Assembly: GCA_026545765.1 (NCBI GenBank)
Contig: CM048842.1
Span: 70,731,871 to 70,795,870 of the forward strand
From: Plantago major
Taxonomy: Eukaryota; Streptophyta; Magnoliopsida; Lamiales; Plantaginaceae
Direction: 5' to 3'
Length of the DNA stretch: 64,000 bases
How positions within the stretch are numbered: position 1 is the stretch's first letter; each line of letters begins with the position of its first letter. A program made the position numbers and the translations under genes. Shown here one piece after another: positions 1 to 12,089 of this stretch. The notes under the pieces are model-generated. The model saw nothing but the letters and a program-made list of their open reading frames with translations, did no database searches and was not told the DNA's origin.

Positions 1-237
1 TATTATAATGGATAGGTTTTACTTTTGATCTTCACTAATGTTAGTTTCCACTTCTCAATTTACCAATTTACAGAATGAGCCTTTTCTAATGAATTTTCCA
101 TCTTGCATAATTATCTTCTGTATCTAGCTCTCTGAAAAATAATTATTTGCATATAATTAGTTCTCATGGTGTGTTTTTATGGAATGAAATCCATGGGGAC
201 TAACTGTTTGTTATGTATGTATTCTGGATCTGTGCAG

Positions 238-347
238 ATGAAATCGCGGTGCCAGGCAAAGATTGCAACCGTACTGTTATTTGTCCACTCTTCAATCTTC
301 CTATTTCCACGTTTTCAAATAATCTGATTCTGAGATGCTTGTTGTGA
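238..347 (+). other. Possible terminal exon of an unidentified gene
   Basis: A splice-acceptor-like end (pyrimidine-poor, ...TGTGCAG) at 231-237 is followed by an open stretch that reads D-E-I-A-V-P-G-K in one frame and stops at TGA 345-347. About 390 bp of non-coding, T-rich sequence follows, which would suit a 3' UTR. The upstream part of the gene would lie left of the window. I recognise no family, and another frame is also open for about 30 codons, so this could be chance. Confidence 0.2.
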
Positions 348-763
348 TGAACTTGGAGCCTGTAATGGCTTCAAAACTATATTGTTGATATTACCTTGAA
401 ATTGTTTTAAAGCTTATTGGTGGTAGTTTCTATGTATTGTTTATATAACTCTACTGAGAATGTCTTGTAACATTTTGAATAGTTTTTCAAGCTTATTGCC
501 CTAAATATATGCGTCCGATCCCAGTTCTGCAATCTATTGCGAGGGAGAATGTAATGCTCCTATAACTTCTGTTGTTGTGCACTCGAGGCACCTGAGCTTC
601 AACCATGAGGAAACCTTGTTGCAACGATCCATTCTCTTCTTTGCTTAGATCGATTCCATTTTCTCTTCCTGTTTAGCAAAACTAGGTACTAAGCTAGCTG
701 GAAACGGATTAGGTAGCTGATTTGCTAAATATATATAGTATACCTGAACAAGATTATCGGATC

Positions 764-1135
764 AGCTATGTGTGTACGTAATCGACTTATTCTAAAAATA
801 AGCTCTAGCTACTTTATAACCTAGTGATGAATCTAATTTGTATGTGGGAGGGAAAAAAAATTGTCCATGGGAGAGAAAAAAACAGGGCATGATGAAAGGG
901 TTGACACTTGTGAACCTGGTTCTCTTGTAGTCCTACGTATACCCACTGCACACAGAGCTTCTCAGGAGCATACTGGAATCTGCATGGCTATGCTCCTCCT
1001 CTCTAGAACCATGTAAGACGCCATACCAACTTACAGCCAACAAAGAACCCTCCAGATTTCAATCCAACTTATATAAATCCCTCCCTTACCATTGTTCACT
1101 TCCAACTGAGATAAACCAAATCTTCCTACATGCAC
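764..1135 (+). promoter_or_regulatory. Promoter and leader of the HSP20 pseudogene
   Basis: This stretch lies directly upstream of the HSP20 pseudogene. It carries a clear TATA box (TATATAAAT at 1070-1078) about 90 bp before the start codon, and scattered GAA/TTC half-sites (for example GAACCTGGTTC near 913, CTTCTC near 958, CTAGAAC near 1003) that could be degenerate heat-shock elements; none forms a perfect nGAAnnTTCn array. The same block recurs almost unchanged at 60398-60769, where a CACTA transposon starts exactly at its 3' edge. Confidence 0.6.
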
Positions 1136-1164
1136 ACTTAGCAAGATCAAAGGTGTCCAAAGCA

Positions 1165-1713
1165 ATGACAACAACAATCACTCTCCTGGCAATGGCATCA
1201 CCACTACTACTCCTACCACACCCCCACCAATGCACTTATGCCCTACTCACGCTCATTATTCGACCTCATGCTCACTCCAGACTCCAGAGGACCCTTTCAA
1301 GATCCTCGAACACACCCCGCTCTCCATCCCGCGAGTCATCACCGACCTCATCAGCGTCGCTCTTGCACATGCCGATTGGAGAGAAACGCCAACCGAGCAT
1401 GTGATATCGCTAGACATCCCCGGGATGAAGAAAGACGAGGTGAAGATCGAGGTGGAGGATAGTGAGTGGAGAGCGGAAGATTGAGGAAGAGGTGAAGGAT
1501 GAGAAATGGCACAGGGTCGAGCGAACGGTGGGCAAGTTCTAGCGGCAGTTCAGGATGCCAGTCGATGCGGATTTGGAGAAGGTGGCTGCTGTTTTGGAGG
1601 ACGGAGTGTTGAGGATTAGAGTGCCGAAGTTGGCGGAGAAGGAGATCAAGAAGGAGCCCAAGGTGGTAAGCATTGGAGGTGGTGATGAGAACAAGGTGGA
1701 GAAATCTGGCTGA
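1165..1713 (+). pseudogene. ER-type small heat-shock protein (HSP20) pseudogene
   Basis: Intact relatives are ER-lumen alpha-crystallin chaperones of about 180-200 residues. The start (ATG 1165) gives a hydrophobic signal-like N-terminus (MTTTITLLAMASPLLLL). The reading frame then changes at least twice: S-L-F-D-L-M in one frame, D-P-F-K-I-L-E in another. The crystallin domain follows (A-D-W-R-E-T-P, V-I-S-L-D-I-P-G-M-K-K-D-E-V-K-I-E-V-E), then a short deletion with frameshift near 1455-1462, K-W-H-R-V-E-R-T, and a stop TAG at 1540-1542 where the family has Trp (G-K-F-W-R-Q-F). The tail R-M-P-V-D-A-D ... G-V-L-R-I ... V-V-S-I ends at TGA 1711-1713. The V-V-S-I ending and the signal-like start indicate the ER class. 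At least two frameshifts, a deletion and a nonsense codon make it non-functional. Confidence 0.85.
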
Positions 1714-2472
1714 GATGATATATTTTCTACATCAAGGCAGGAACTTTAGAACTACTATATATGCGCGTTATGTATGATCATGATAGTGTTTTTGTCATGT
1801 TTTGATGTGTTTGATCCATGTAATTAATGGTTTTCATGATGAATTGATTGACTAATAAAATATGCATGGGTTCACTTCATAAAAAAATTATATGCGGTCA
1901 AACTTGTAATTAGTTTATATGAACTGCATTTTTATTTCAAGTTCAACAGTACTATGTAGGAAAAGGAAAAGATTGCATGTTTAAATTACATCCAATATTT
2001 CTTATTTGAATCATTAAGGTTTTTGGTTAAGAACTCTGACTCCAAAGAAACACTCAGTCAAATTAGAGCAAACGATTTTGATACTAAGGGCAAAATTATC
2101 TCTAGTGAACTCTTTTGGACTGAATTAACCATTTGTAGAAGTTTTAGATAGGAGCTCCAAAATACAGGATTTTAGCAGAAACCAAGATAGGTGATCGTAG
2201 TGGTGTTGGTAGCTGTTTTACTGACATGTATGTCACATATGAACAATATTGCACAGAACTTAAGATGTAACGGAAATCCATTTGCATTAAAACACAGCTG
2301 CAACATAATATGAACTTGGGAGGGCAAATCTTGTTCAATCAAGAGATGTCTAGTTACCAAAACACAACAGTCGCATGTTCCGGCAACTGCTAAATGAAAG
2401 ATCATCACAGGGTTACATTGGCGTACTAAATGTAGTGATATATGCACACCGCATCCAACTGCTCAAATAATA

Positions 2473-2720
2473 TACTTCCATTTAGAAAAAGTTATTTACA
2501 TTTTGATCGATCATTGTCTTGAGTTTATTCTAATTACTCATAAACGATAATAGTAAATAATTTAATAAAATCATATAATAAAAATTTAATTACTAAATTT
2601 TCATTATACAATTTTAATAATTTATTTATTAATATCGTTTAAGAGTAAATTGTGATCAAACACGGAGACAGTTGACCGTAGAATAGTAAAATGTAACACT
2701 TTTTCTGAAATGGAGGGAGT
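2473..2720. mobile_element. MITE, about 250 bp (family copy 1)
   Basis: AT-rich element bounded by inverted ends: left ACTTCCATTTAGAAAAAG, right end reading inward ACTCCCTCCATTTCAG. It sits between TA dinucleotides, as Tc1/mariner-type Stowaway MITEs do. Internal sequence (ATATCGTTTAAGAGTAAATTGTG on the + strand in two pieces) matches, in opposite orientation, the copies at 53055-53276 and 55497-55732. It has no coding capacity. Confidence 0.7.
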
Positions 2721-2729
2721 ATCATGATT

Positions 2730-5700
2730 CATATGTTTCGACTGAATGTCAAAAGCAGAAGATTGATGATGTTGTTATCCAACATGTTTCTAAACAAGAA
2801 CAAACCAGAAAATGGCTCATGGCCTAGATCCATGAATACATCACAATTTTCTTATCATTCCAAATTCGGCTCTTGTCATCCTGTTCGGAAATCAATTGTT
2901 TTCAGCTCAATTTTTTCAATTCTAACTCTGTACTCCACACACCATCTAACTCAGATCTCAAATATATACTCTTATTTCTTTAAATGTAACATCCAAAAAG
3001 AACCGGGGCTGCTCAAGATTAGAGAAAATTGTAACATGTCCTAAATTAGAAAAGACACAGCAAAACCATTTAGCTCATGATCCTCCTCCTTTTCGGGGCT
3101 TCGAACCGGCTGCATACAATGCAGGCGGAGTTACACAAGCACATTCTACAAGCACTTCACCAACACACACACACAATCCTCTACAGGAACACGCACATTC
3201 TACAAGCACTCCACAAAAACACACAGACAATCAGGCCCAAGAAAAATCACTCTTACAATCATGATAGAGAATTAAATGCAAAAATGCTGATAAATTTCAC
3301 CTAAACTTGCTGATACATGGAGAGATAAATTAATACAAGATATGATAAAAATACAAACCAGTCAAATATGAACACGAGCAAAATCACATTTCAAAATCGA
3401 AACAGACAGGATCACATGAGCTTAATGAAAGTGATAATAGAATCTTAATTACAGAAGGAAATTGCAATATGTCACACTTCCAAACAACATGCCATGGCAA
3501 AGAGAGAGATAGAAAAAAAGACTACAGTAGAAATAGATGGCTGAATACCTACGAGTCATGGAGGCGAAAGTATCATTTATACCATGCAACAAGGCAAGAA
3601 ATATGTGACTGTCGAGAACCAGAGTAACTACACTGTCACGAACTATATAACCTCATCAGAGAATACATCCGGGCTACAGGCCAATGGCAACAGTAGGCAA
3701 AAGAGATATTCATCATTAATTTCAGATGAGAGATGATACAGCCAAAACACCAATATATCGAATAGCTCATTCATGAACGGACATTTACACACTGAACTTT
3801 CTTGGTTTGATCTCTAGTACTGCTGTATAATCCAGATGATCAAGAATGTGATGACAAATTTTTTTCTTAGATAATTTTGAGCACAAGCATTCTTACGCAA
3901 TAGTATATGACAATACTGAAAGACAAAGTATGGCAGCAGATAGGCTAGAACAACAATAAGCGGTACAGCCTGAAACAGGACCAGCGAATGACAATTGAAC
4001 AACTAACAAAAACAAAGCTTTCGAATAATTCCCCTTCCACCTCAAGAAATGTACAATCTACAAGTCCTACAATCGTCAAGTCCAGTATGGTTTGAATTAG
4101 TCAATCAAATCTATGTGGTAAGAAGAAACTTCTACACAGTTTTTCTTAGCACACTTCCATTAAAAGAAACACCATAAGCCACAGCAAGAACAACAACAAC
4201 CATTACCCTGATGGCAGAAGTACTAATTTAAGCTGGATATCCAAAAAACAATGATTTATTAGTAGGGGCTAGAAACTTCTCCAGAGAACATAACACGCCA
4301 AGCATTCATTTCTTCCTTTTAAGTATGAAGTCAAACCAGGCAAGTGCAGTACTGTTGTAGAATCACATGGCAAACGAAGAGCAAACACGGTACAATGGAT
4401 CCTGAATTATAAACCTCACACAAAAAGTATCTCAAACCAGATCTAAACTTATATGTAGAATCAGTCATATTTCAGGTTTTACAATACATCTACATATCAA
4501 AAGAGACAGATAACCAAAACAGGTAGATCCTCTGGAAAAGCATGTACTAAAAAACTTGATACAAGTCCAGAACCAGACAAAATACACATCTTGCACCTTA
4601 CCAAAAATTATGATTCCTCATCAAGTTAACAACTTCATAATCCATTAATACTACATGGAGAAAGCCCACATTGATGTGACGAAGTAGATTTGGTAAGTGA
4701 ACAAGAACAAAGTGAATGAAACGGACACGCGAATTTCCCCATCAGATACTTTAAACTAGGAAGAAGACCAAAAACCATCTTGGTCATGATGTCTGAAAAA
4801 CCAGAGCCAATCTTCAATCCTGAAAATATCTGTAAGAACAGCAAGCAGATAGGAAGATTTTGGAAACAGTTGAACAAAATCCAACAGCTGAGAACATTTG
4901 TAAGAGCATCCAAGCAGCAGACAGGAAGATTTTGAAACAGATGAACAAAATCCAAGAGACAGCTGTACAACTGTTATTGACACAATTTGCACGGGAACAA
5001 ACTAAAAGCCAGACCCTTCAATTGGAAGATTGGAAATGCCATTTAACCATCCCATCCAGAGGAGAAGAAAACTGCATACCTAACATGGAAAACAAAAACA
5101 CCTGGGATATATAGAATGGCCCCAAAAAGGACGCAAAGCAAATAACAGAGAAGGAAAAACAAGCTCCTTTTGTAATCACAAGAGTATTTAAGGTCAGCTC
5201 CAAATCCTATAACCAAAAAAAGACTCTTTTAAAAACATAAAAAATTTCTAATAAACATATTACTTCACAAGCAACCGCATACGGTTTATCTACAAGTTAA
5301 GGCAGCCTACAGAGCCAGTCAGCCAAACAGGTGAAAGAAAATAGGATACCAAGACAAATAAAACATAAATATAATGCTAGTACACTCTTCATCAAAGCCA
5401 GCATCCAAGCTATTACAGATAAGGTAAGAACCCTGTAGACTAAGGAAGCAAGACAAAATGAGAGCAAAATCCAACTTAAGGTACACTGATCCCACCTTCT
5501 TAGACACTCAACCTTTCAAGAGACATCAACAGACATAGCTCCCTGGCAGAAAAACCATGAACTTTATTGCACAAGTTAAGCTAAAATCCAACCCCAGGAC
5601 GGGAAAAACTTCTCCATCGATACACATGCCAAGTAATCCTTCCCTCTTTCTTACACGATGACGGACTAACATGTGGAATAGTGTTGCAGAATCACATGAC

Positions 5701-6735
5701 AGATGAGAGCAAAAGAAGTGCAAGGGCTCCTAGATTCTGACACTCTCACAAAAGAAACTCAAACAGGTTTGTTGACATCTATATTCCAAAGTAGTCAAAA
5801 AATAAGAACCGGCAGACCTTAGGAAAAGATTGTACTCAAAAGTTGAATTACCAGATAGGAAGAAGATGGTCGGAGAAACCAAAAGATAACCATAGAAATA
5901 ACCGGCCAAAAAGGGCAATATCAACTGACTTACAGCAGCTTCACCGTATCAGATTAAGAACAAATAACCTTTAGTTCAAGACATCATTATTCTTTCAAGT
6001 CTGCTGCAAAGAATTTGGAACTAGGAGACCTTAGAGAAAGGATGTACCCAAAGATTGAAAGATCAGATAGGAACGAAGATACATGTATGCAGAATCCACA
6101 TGATAACATACCTAGCAGTAGTGAAACAAGAAAAGGATTTTCAAGCAACTCACAACAGGTCTACCACATCCAGAACAAATGATCTCCGGGTTGAAGAAAT
6201 TCCAATAAAATCTGCTCCCAACATATACTAAAGAATGAAGCAATTTACTGTCAATAGCTAAACGCAGCTTACAATTCGTAGGGCATTTTTACCTTTCTTT
6301 GTATAGATCAAGGCCAGAAAAGGAAAAGAGAAAGGAAGAGCCTGACAAACATGGAGTTCCACACATTCCATCCAACTACAGGCATCATCAGAAACCTCCC
6401 TTGAAAAGGTACTCAATTTAAATATATGTAGTACTTCATGTCTGCTCAAAATCCACATTCATAGTACTCAATTTCTAGATAGAAAGCATTAACTCCATGG
6501 ACCACATGCAAAAAATATCAATGCAACTACACTCTCCCTGAAACAGCATAGAAAAGTGAAACTCTCCCCAGCTGATCAACAGAATACACATCCAAAGACA
6601 AGAGGTTGCAAGAGACAAATTTAAGAGTCTCTGAACCATCATATAATCCACTAGGAAACACAACAACTATTTTTCTACTTTACTGACTCCTGCAACAGTT
6701 CCATGACAATGTTCTTCCTCGTTCTCAGCTTCTTT
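2730..6735. other. Long stretch with no supported gene
   Basis: No credible gene is visible. The only open frames are short and lack domain-like composition. The stretch is A-rich on the + strand and shows degenerate internal repetition, for example the AGATAGGAAGATTTTG / AGACAGGAAGATTTTG pair near 4845-4940 followed by GAACAAAATCCAA, and repeated ACATTCTACAAGCACT near 3143 and 3197. It could be decayed repeat DNA or a very long untranslated or intronic region of the minus-strand gene to its right. I see no terminal repeats or target duplications. Confidence 0.4.
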
Positions 6736-6739
6736 GCTT

Positions 6740-8739
6740 TCATTCCTCTTTCGCTGACATACTCCAAAAGACACTTGAATAGTGTACACTTTGCAGTTTC
6801 GGGAAAATTTCTCTCATCTGATCTTCAACTTTACTTCTTTCCAACAAATGTGTTCGGTGCTTTGCATATTCTATTTCATTGACGTGCCGAAATGCAGAAA
6901 TGACGTAGCGTACTATATCAATAGGTTTATTGTATGGAGCTACATCTGTTTTTTCATAGATCGCCTTATATAACCCTTCAGGGATACTTTCAGGCCAAGT
7001 AAGGGCAGCTTGTTCCCATCGTCCCTTCAATACACATCAGCCTATCAAGTGCTTTGAGGTCGATCTTCCATCTTCCATTCCTTCATACGGCACTGGAGTG
7101 TGAAAATGAATTTAATTCTTTCCTCTTTTCCCCAGAACCAAGGATGATAAAGCATCAACTCCTCCGAAGAACTGTGATAAAACAATAAATATTATCTAGC
7201 AAATATATGTTAAAAAATGGAAAAATTACATATAGAAGCCATATTGACATAAAAACACACTTCAGAATAACTATAAGTTAATCCATACAATACCTATCGA
7301 CGCGGAAGTCTAAAAACTCTGCTAGCAGGTCATCATTGCCAAAAATTTTGGGGTCTTGTTCAGTTATATTCTTCATTAATAGCATTAACTCCTTCACGGG
7401 CTTATGACCTTGCCATTTGCTTTTAACAGAGGGGAGAACCTTCCCCTTCTTTCCAGTTGTCACATAAACTTCTTCAAATGGCCGACTTCTTGATTGTAAG
7501 AACCGTAGCCCACATGCTATATCTCTACAAAAATTAAATGGAACTCATAATTTACTTTCTTAACTGAATATATTGTAGACTATAAAAAGTGCGAGTAAGT
7601 GTGATATTTACTTGAAGATATTGTAGAAATCCTTCAGCCTTTCGTCCTCAGTACCCACGCGTCTGTTGAAAAATGCTAATGCAGCTTCACAAGGATCACA
7701 TACAATAAAATGCTTCGAGTCTACATCAACTTCTTGAAAGTCTATCCTCAGGATTTGAGGGTTTTCCATTGCCAGTCCTTGAATGTCGGCAAGTTCTTCA
7801 GGTGTATACTCCTCAGTTCTAACAAAGGTTTTGCGAATATTGTGACATGAAGTCACAATACTCTCCTCAAGTCCGTCTTTCTTTAACTGAATAAATAAGC
7901 TTCCAATCTTGATTTTGTTTTCGTCAACCACCACATTACTACTACTTCTTAACTCCTCCTTCTGCACCTCCTCCCCCTCCACAACTTCAGCAACATGACT
8001 CTCCTCACTCTCCTCCTCCACAACTTCAGCACCTCCTGCTAGCTTTATCTTAGCCGATTCCGATGCCGGTTTACTGACTTCTGGTTTCTCTATATTAGCC
8101 ACATCTTGTAATACAGTCATCATATCTACGCAAGCTCGGTAGAAATCTACTTTCTTAGGGTCTGTTGCAACCTTCAAGGCTTGGTTGAAAGCGTAGATAC
8201 CCGATCCATACCTTTCAGCTTTCATCATAGTAATACCAAGGACGCCCATGTATTCCTCTTCCTTATAACTCCACCTAATTATCAAAGCCCTTGCAGGACC
8301 ATAAGCCTCTGAAATTAAACAGGGTGATTAGTAAACAGAGTGATTAGCATAATTATAGTGAAATTAATTATGAAGAGTGATTAACAGTGAAATTAACAGT
8401 GTTTCCGCAACATCTACATATAGAAATATAGTCAAAAGAGTCAATTATAGTGTGTATATAGTCAAAAGAGTCAATTATAGTGTGTTATTAGTTATTACCT
8501 TCCATTACAGCATAAAACTTGGTGTTCTCTTTTTTGCGTTTTTCCCTCCAAAGCGCCTCCCAGGCATAGTGATAGAGAAATTGAGTGTGCTTCGCATAAA
8601 AATCCACGTTTTCCAACTCCATTGCATCCGGTATCTTATTCTTTATAACTTCACGACCCAACTTGACCGCTTCAATGCTTCCCATAGGTAAGTTCTCAAC
8701 TTTCTGAAAATATTCTGCATACGGTGAGATGGAGTCCAT
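6740..8739 (-). pseudogene. IRE1-like pseudokinase-KEN protein gene, four exons, frameshifted end
   Basis: Canonical GT-AG exons on the minus strand: 8739-8499 (ATG), 8308-7612, 7524-7294, and one starting at 7171. The N-terminal ~150 residues include a TPR-like helical stretch (R-Y-G-S-G-I-Y-A-F-N-Q-A-L). A Glu-rich linker follows. Then comes a piece resembling the IRE1 kinase N-lobe (K-I-G-S-L-F-I, P-Q-I-L-R, D-S-K-H-F-I-V-C-D-P-C-E), D-I-A-C-G-L-R-F-L, then L-Y-H-P-W-F-W, which marks the kinase/KEN junction in IRE1. The HRD catalytic loop and DFG are absent. In exon 4 the frame closes at TGA 7045. The rest of a KEN-like fold (G-R-W-E-Q, P-Y-N-K-P-I-D-I-V-R, I-F-P-K-L) continues in other frames to 6740, implying two small indels. 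The Asn and His of the KEN catalytic RNxxxH motif are not seen. The assignment rests on motif order only. It may be a recent pseudogene or carry sequence errors. Confidence 0.6.
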
Positions 8740-9029
8740 GAGGAGTTGGAGATGGACGGCGGTGGGCGAGGGACGGAGGAGTGCGGTGAGATGGTGCAGG
8801 TGGTGGGCGATGGACGGACTGGAGCAGGCGGGGGGCGATGGACGGAGGAGTGTCGTGAGATGGAGGGAAATTGGTAGGAAGTTTTTTATTAGGTTTTTGA
8901 ATTTAATTGGAGTAGAGATTTATTTTTTATTTTTTTTTTTTTTTAATTATGAATTGACTATGTTGGATTGATTAAAGTTTGGTACGTTACATGAAAGTTT
9001 AGTTTAAAAAGTCACGTTCACGTGTTTGG

Positions 9030-9340
9030 GTTTAAATAGTAAAGTTAGTTTCAGGTTCCATTACACAACATATATTAGTTTAATTAGTTTCATGTGAATT
9101 AAAGTTAGTTTTAGGTGCCTTTATACTAGTTTCAAGATTTTTTTATAATAGTTTCAGAACCACAAAACCTGGTTTCATGTTCACAAAAGCTAATTTCAAA
9201 ACCACAAAACCTAATTTCATGTCCACAAAAGCTAGTTTCAGAACCACCAAACCTAGTTTCAGAACCACAAAATCTAGTTTCATGTCCACAGAAGCTAGTT
9301 TCAGAACCATTAAAGTTAGTTTCAAGTTCCCTAAACCCTA
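9030..9340. repeat. GTTTCA-type minisatellite, block 1
   Basis: Imperfect tandem units of roughly 21-24 bp built on (A/G)CTAGTTTCA followed by a variable GTTCACAAA-like spacer. Because many units are a multiple of three, long spurious frames arise that read repeated H-E-T-S-F-C or V-L-K-L-A peptides. No gene is inferred. The flanks contain CCCTAAA motifs. Confidence 0.8.
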
Positions 9341-9466
9341 ATTAAGCGATTGTCGGGCCTCTCATAATTCTAAAACCCTAGGGGAAAATGGTGAACCCAT
9401 GAAATCCACTTAATATGAATACTCCCTCCGGGAGCTACGGTCTTAATTAGGGTTTAGGGTTTAGGA

Positions 9467-10690
9467 TGGGTACAGGGCGTCCTAAACCCTAAACCCAAAT
9501 TAAGCGATTGTCGGGCCTCCCATAATTCTAAAACCCTATGGGGAAATGGTGAACCCAAAAATTCACTGAATTTGAATACTCCCTCAAGAACTACGGTTTA
9601 ATTAGGTTTAGGGTTTGGGGCAGATGCAGGCTACATACGAACCCGTCCTAAACCCTAAACCCTAATTAAGCGATTGTCGGGCCTACAATGCTAGTTTCAA
9701 GGTCAATTTTAACTAGTTTCAGCAAAAGAAAGTACTAGTTTCAGGTTCATTACAAGTTAGTTTCAGCTTAAAAAAGTTAATTTCATGGTCATTAAAGCTA
9801 GTTTCTTGAACTCAGAAGTTAGTTTCATATTCATTAATGATAGTATCAGATTCAATAAAGATATTTTAACGTTCATTAAGCTAGTTTCAGAGTTTAACTA
9901 GTTTCAGCAATAGAAAGTACTAGTTCTTTAAAAGTTTGTTTCAGCTTAAAAAAGTTAGTTTCATGGTTATCAAAGCTAGTTTCATGTTCCCAAAAGCTAG
10001 TTTCATGGGCACAAAAGCTAGTTTCATGTTCACAAAAGCTAGTTTCAGAAACACTAAAGTTGGTTTCAGGTTCCATCACACAACATATATTAGTTTAATT
10101 AGTTTCATGTGAATTGAAGTTAGTTTCAGGTGCCTTTATACTAGTTTCAAGATTTTTTATATTAGTTTCAGAACCACAAAACCTGGTTTCATGTTCACCA
10201 AAGCTAGTTTCAAAACCTCAAAACCTGGTTTCATGTTCACTTTAGCTAGTTTCAAAACCACAAAGCCCGAAACCAACTCCTGAAAGCCTGAAACTAATGT
10301 TCCTGAAACTAACATTTTTTTGTTAGTTTCATGTTCACAAAAGCTAGTTTCATGTTCACAAAAGCTAGTTTCAGAAACACTAAAGTTGGTTTCAGGTTCC
10401 ATTACACAACATATATTAGTTTAATTAGTTTCATGTGAATTGAAGTTAGTTTCAGGTGCCTTTATACTAGTTTCAAGATTTTTTATATTAGTTTCAGAAC
10501 CATAAAACCTGGTTTCATGTTCACCAAAGCTAGTTTCAAAACCTCAAAACCTGGTTTCATGTTCACAAAAGCTAGTTTCAAAACCACAAAGCCTGAAACT
10601 AATGTTCCTGAAACTAACCTTTTTTTGTTAGTTTCATGTTCACCAAAGTTAGTTTCAAAAACAAAAAAATCCTGAAACTAGTCGAATCAA
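9467..10690. repeat. Duplicated block A: CCCTAAA motifs plus GTTTCA minisatellite
   Basis: Begins at GGGTACAGGGCGTCC, contains short CCCTAAACCCTAAA runs (plant telomere-like, two units at a time) and ATTAAGCGATTGTCGGGCC, then about 1 kb of the CTAGTTTCA minisatellite. The same order recurs at 12090-13195 with very high similarity, including unusual units such as a run with AGTATCAG and ATATTTTAACG. It is a segmental duplication spaced about 2.6 kb apart. Confidence 0.8.
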
Positions 10691-11269
10691 AATCCTTTAA
10701 CCAGATTTCTCGATTACGATCTCCAACAGATTAGAAAAACCTGAAAATAATTTATATGTCAAAAGCATGGCTAAGACCATTACAAGTCAATGAAATCCAT
10801 GTCGAAAACGAGAGAAAAAAGTGAAAATATCAAAAGAGAGATGAGGCTGAAATCCATGTCGAAAACGAGAAGAAAAAGGTGAAAATATCAAAGAGAGATG
10901 AGGAAGGAAGCTTGTTGGAGGAAGAAGCGAGTAGAAATCGAGAGAAAAATAAAAAGAAGTGAAAGAAACAAACATAGTGTTGGTGCTGGAGAAACAAGCC
11001 TGCTAGATCTGGAAGAAAGGGGTAAGGGTATATGGGAAAACATGGAAGGAATTAGGGCAAATAAAATTAGACTGGCACATATGTAATAATTTTAGCGAGC
11101 AGGCCCTATTTGTAAGCCCATCATGTAAAGTAGCCTGTTTTTGTATTTTTCTAATAATTTAATTGTAGAAGACAAATTGAGTTTTTCTAATCATAAATTG
11201 ATTTTGTAGTAATCGCATTAGGGCTTAGAATTAGAAGATATATTGATTTTTTGTAACTAAAGTATAATT

Positions 11270-11330
<61 letters not shown>

Positions 11331-12089
11331 CAAATTGGTTCAATTTAACTTAAATTAAATACTCAATTGCACAACTCTAATAGTTGTTGAGTAAGTCTCT
11401 TGAGAGTCGGTATTATCAAAAAAATTATTGATGTTATTAATCAAAACACCTATATTCTCAATATTGTTGTTTGTTCATATTACAACAAGACTTATTTCGT
11501 TAACAATATAGACGTTTTGATTAATAACATGGATGGTTTTATTAAATTTGGTTATGTAACCTATTATTGTAGTTATAGAAAATAATTCCCTCCATTAAAT
11601 TTCGTTGTGTGACCGTTTACTGATATAGAAAAGCCGAAATCTTTCAAAATTTTCATATACCGCCTATTTATTATTCTTTTGTTTCAGCAATATGTCATAG
11701 AATTTTATTTCTCATATTCATATATATACTTTTTATTTTTATTTTTATTTTTTTAAACATGTTTCACATATTATAAGAGTGTTTAGAAGTTGAAATTAAT
11801 GAAATTGCAAAATATTTGTTTTTATTAAGTGTATAGAAGTCGTAAAATTTAGAATAATCGAAATATAGTTAAGAGTGGTCTCTATTTGTAATGACGAAAA
11901 AACATGAAAATCAATATAACTTTTATATTTGATAATTTATTAATTATAGATAAAAGAAAATAAGAAAGGATATAAAAAAAGCTGGCCCACAAGAAAATAA
12001 AAAATAGGACGGCGAGATTTCACCACAACGCTTCGTAGTGCTCCCGTTGGAGCCACCACGGCGCGCAGCCACTCCATGGCAGGTGCCAT
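10691..12089. other. Spacer between the duplicated minisatellite blocks
   Basis: AT-rich sequence without a supported gene. It includes a local direct repeat (GAAATCCATGTCGAAAACGAG at about 10793 and 10850, in two similar copies of about 55 bp), an (AT)n run at 11272-11328, and a GC-richer patch near 12010-12085. Confidence 0.4.
11272..11328. repeat. (AT)n microsatellite
   Basis: An uninterrupted AT dinucleotide run of nearly 60 bp, read directly from the sequence. Confidence 0.95.
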
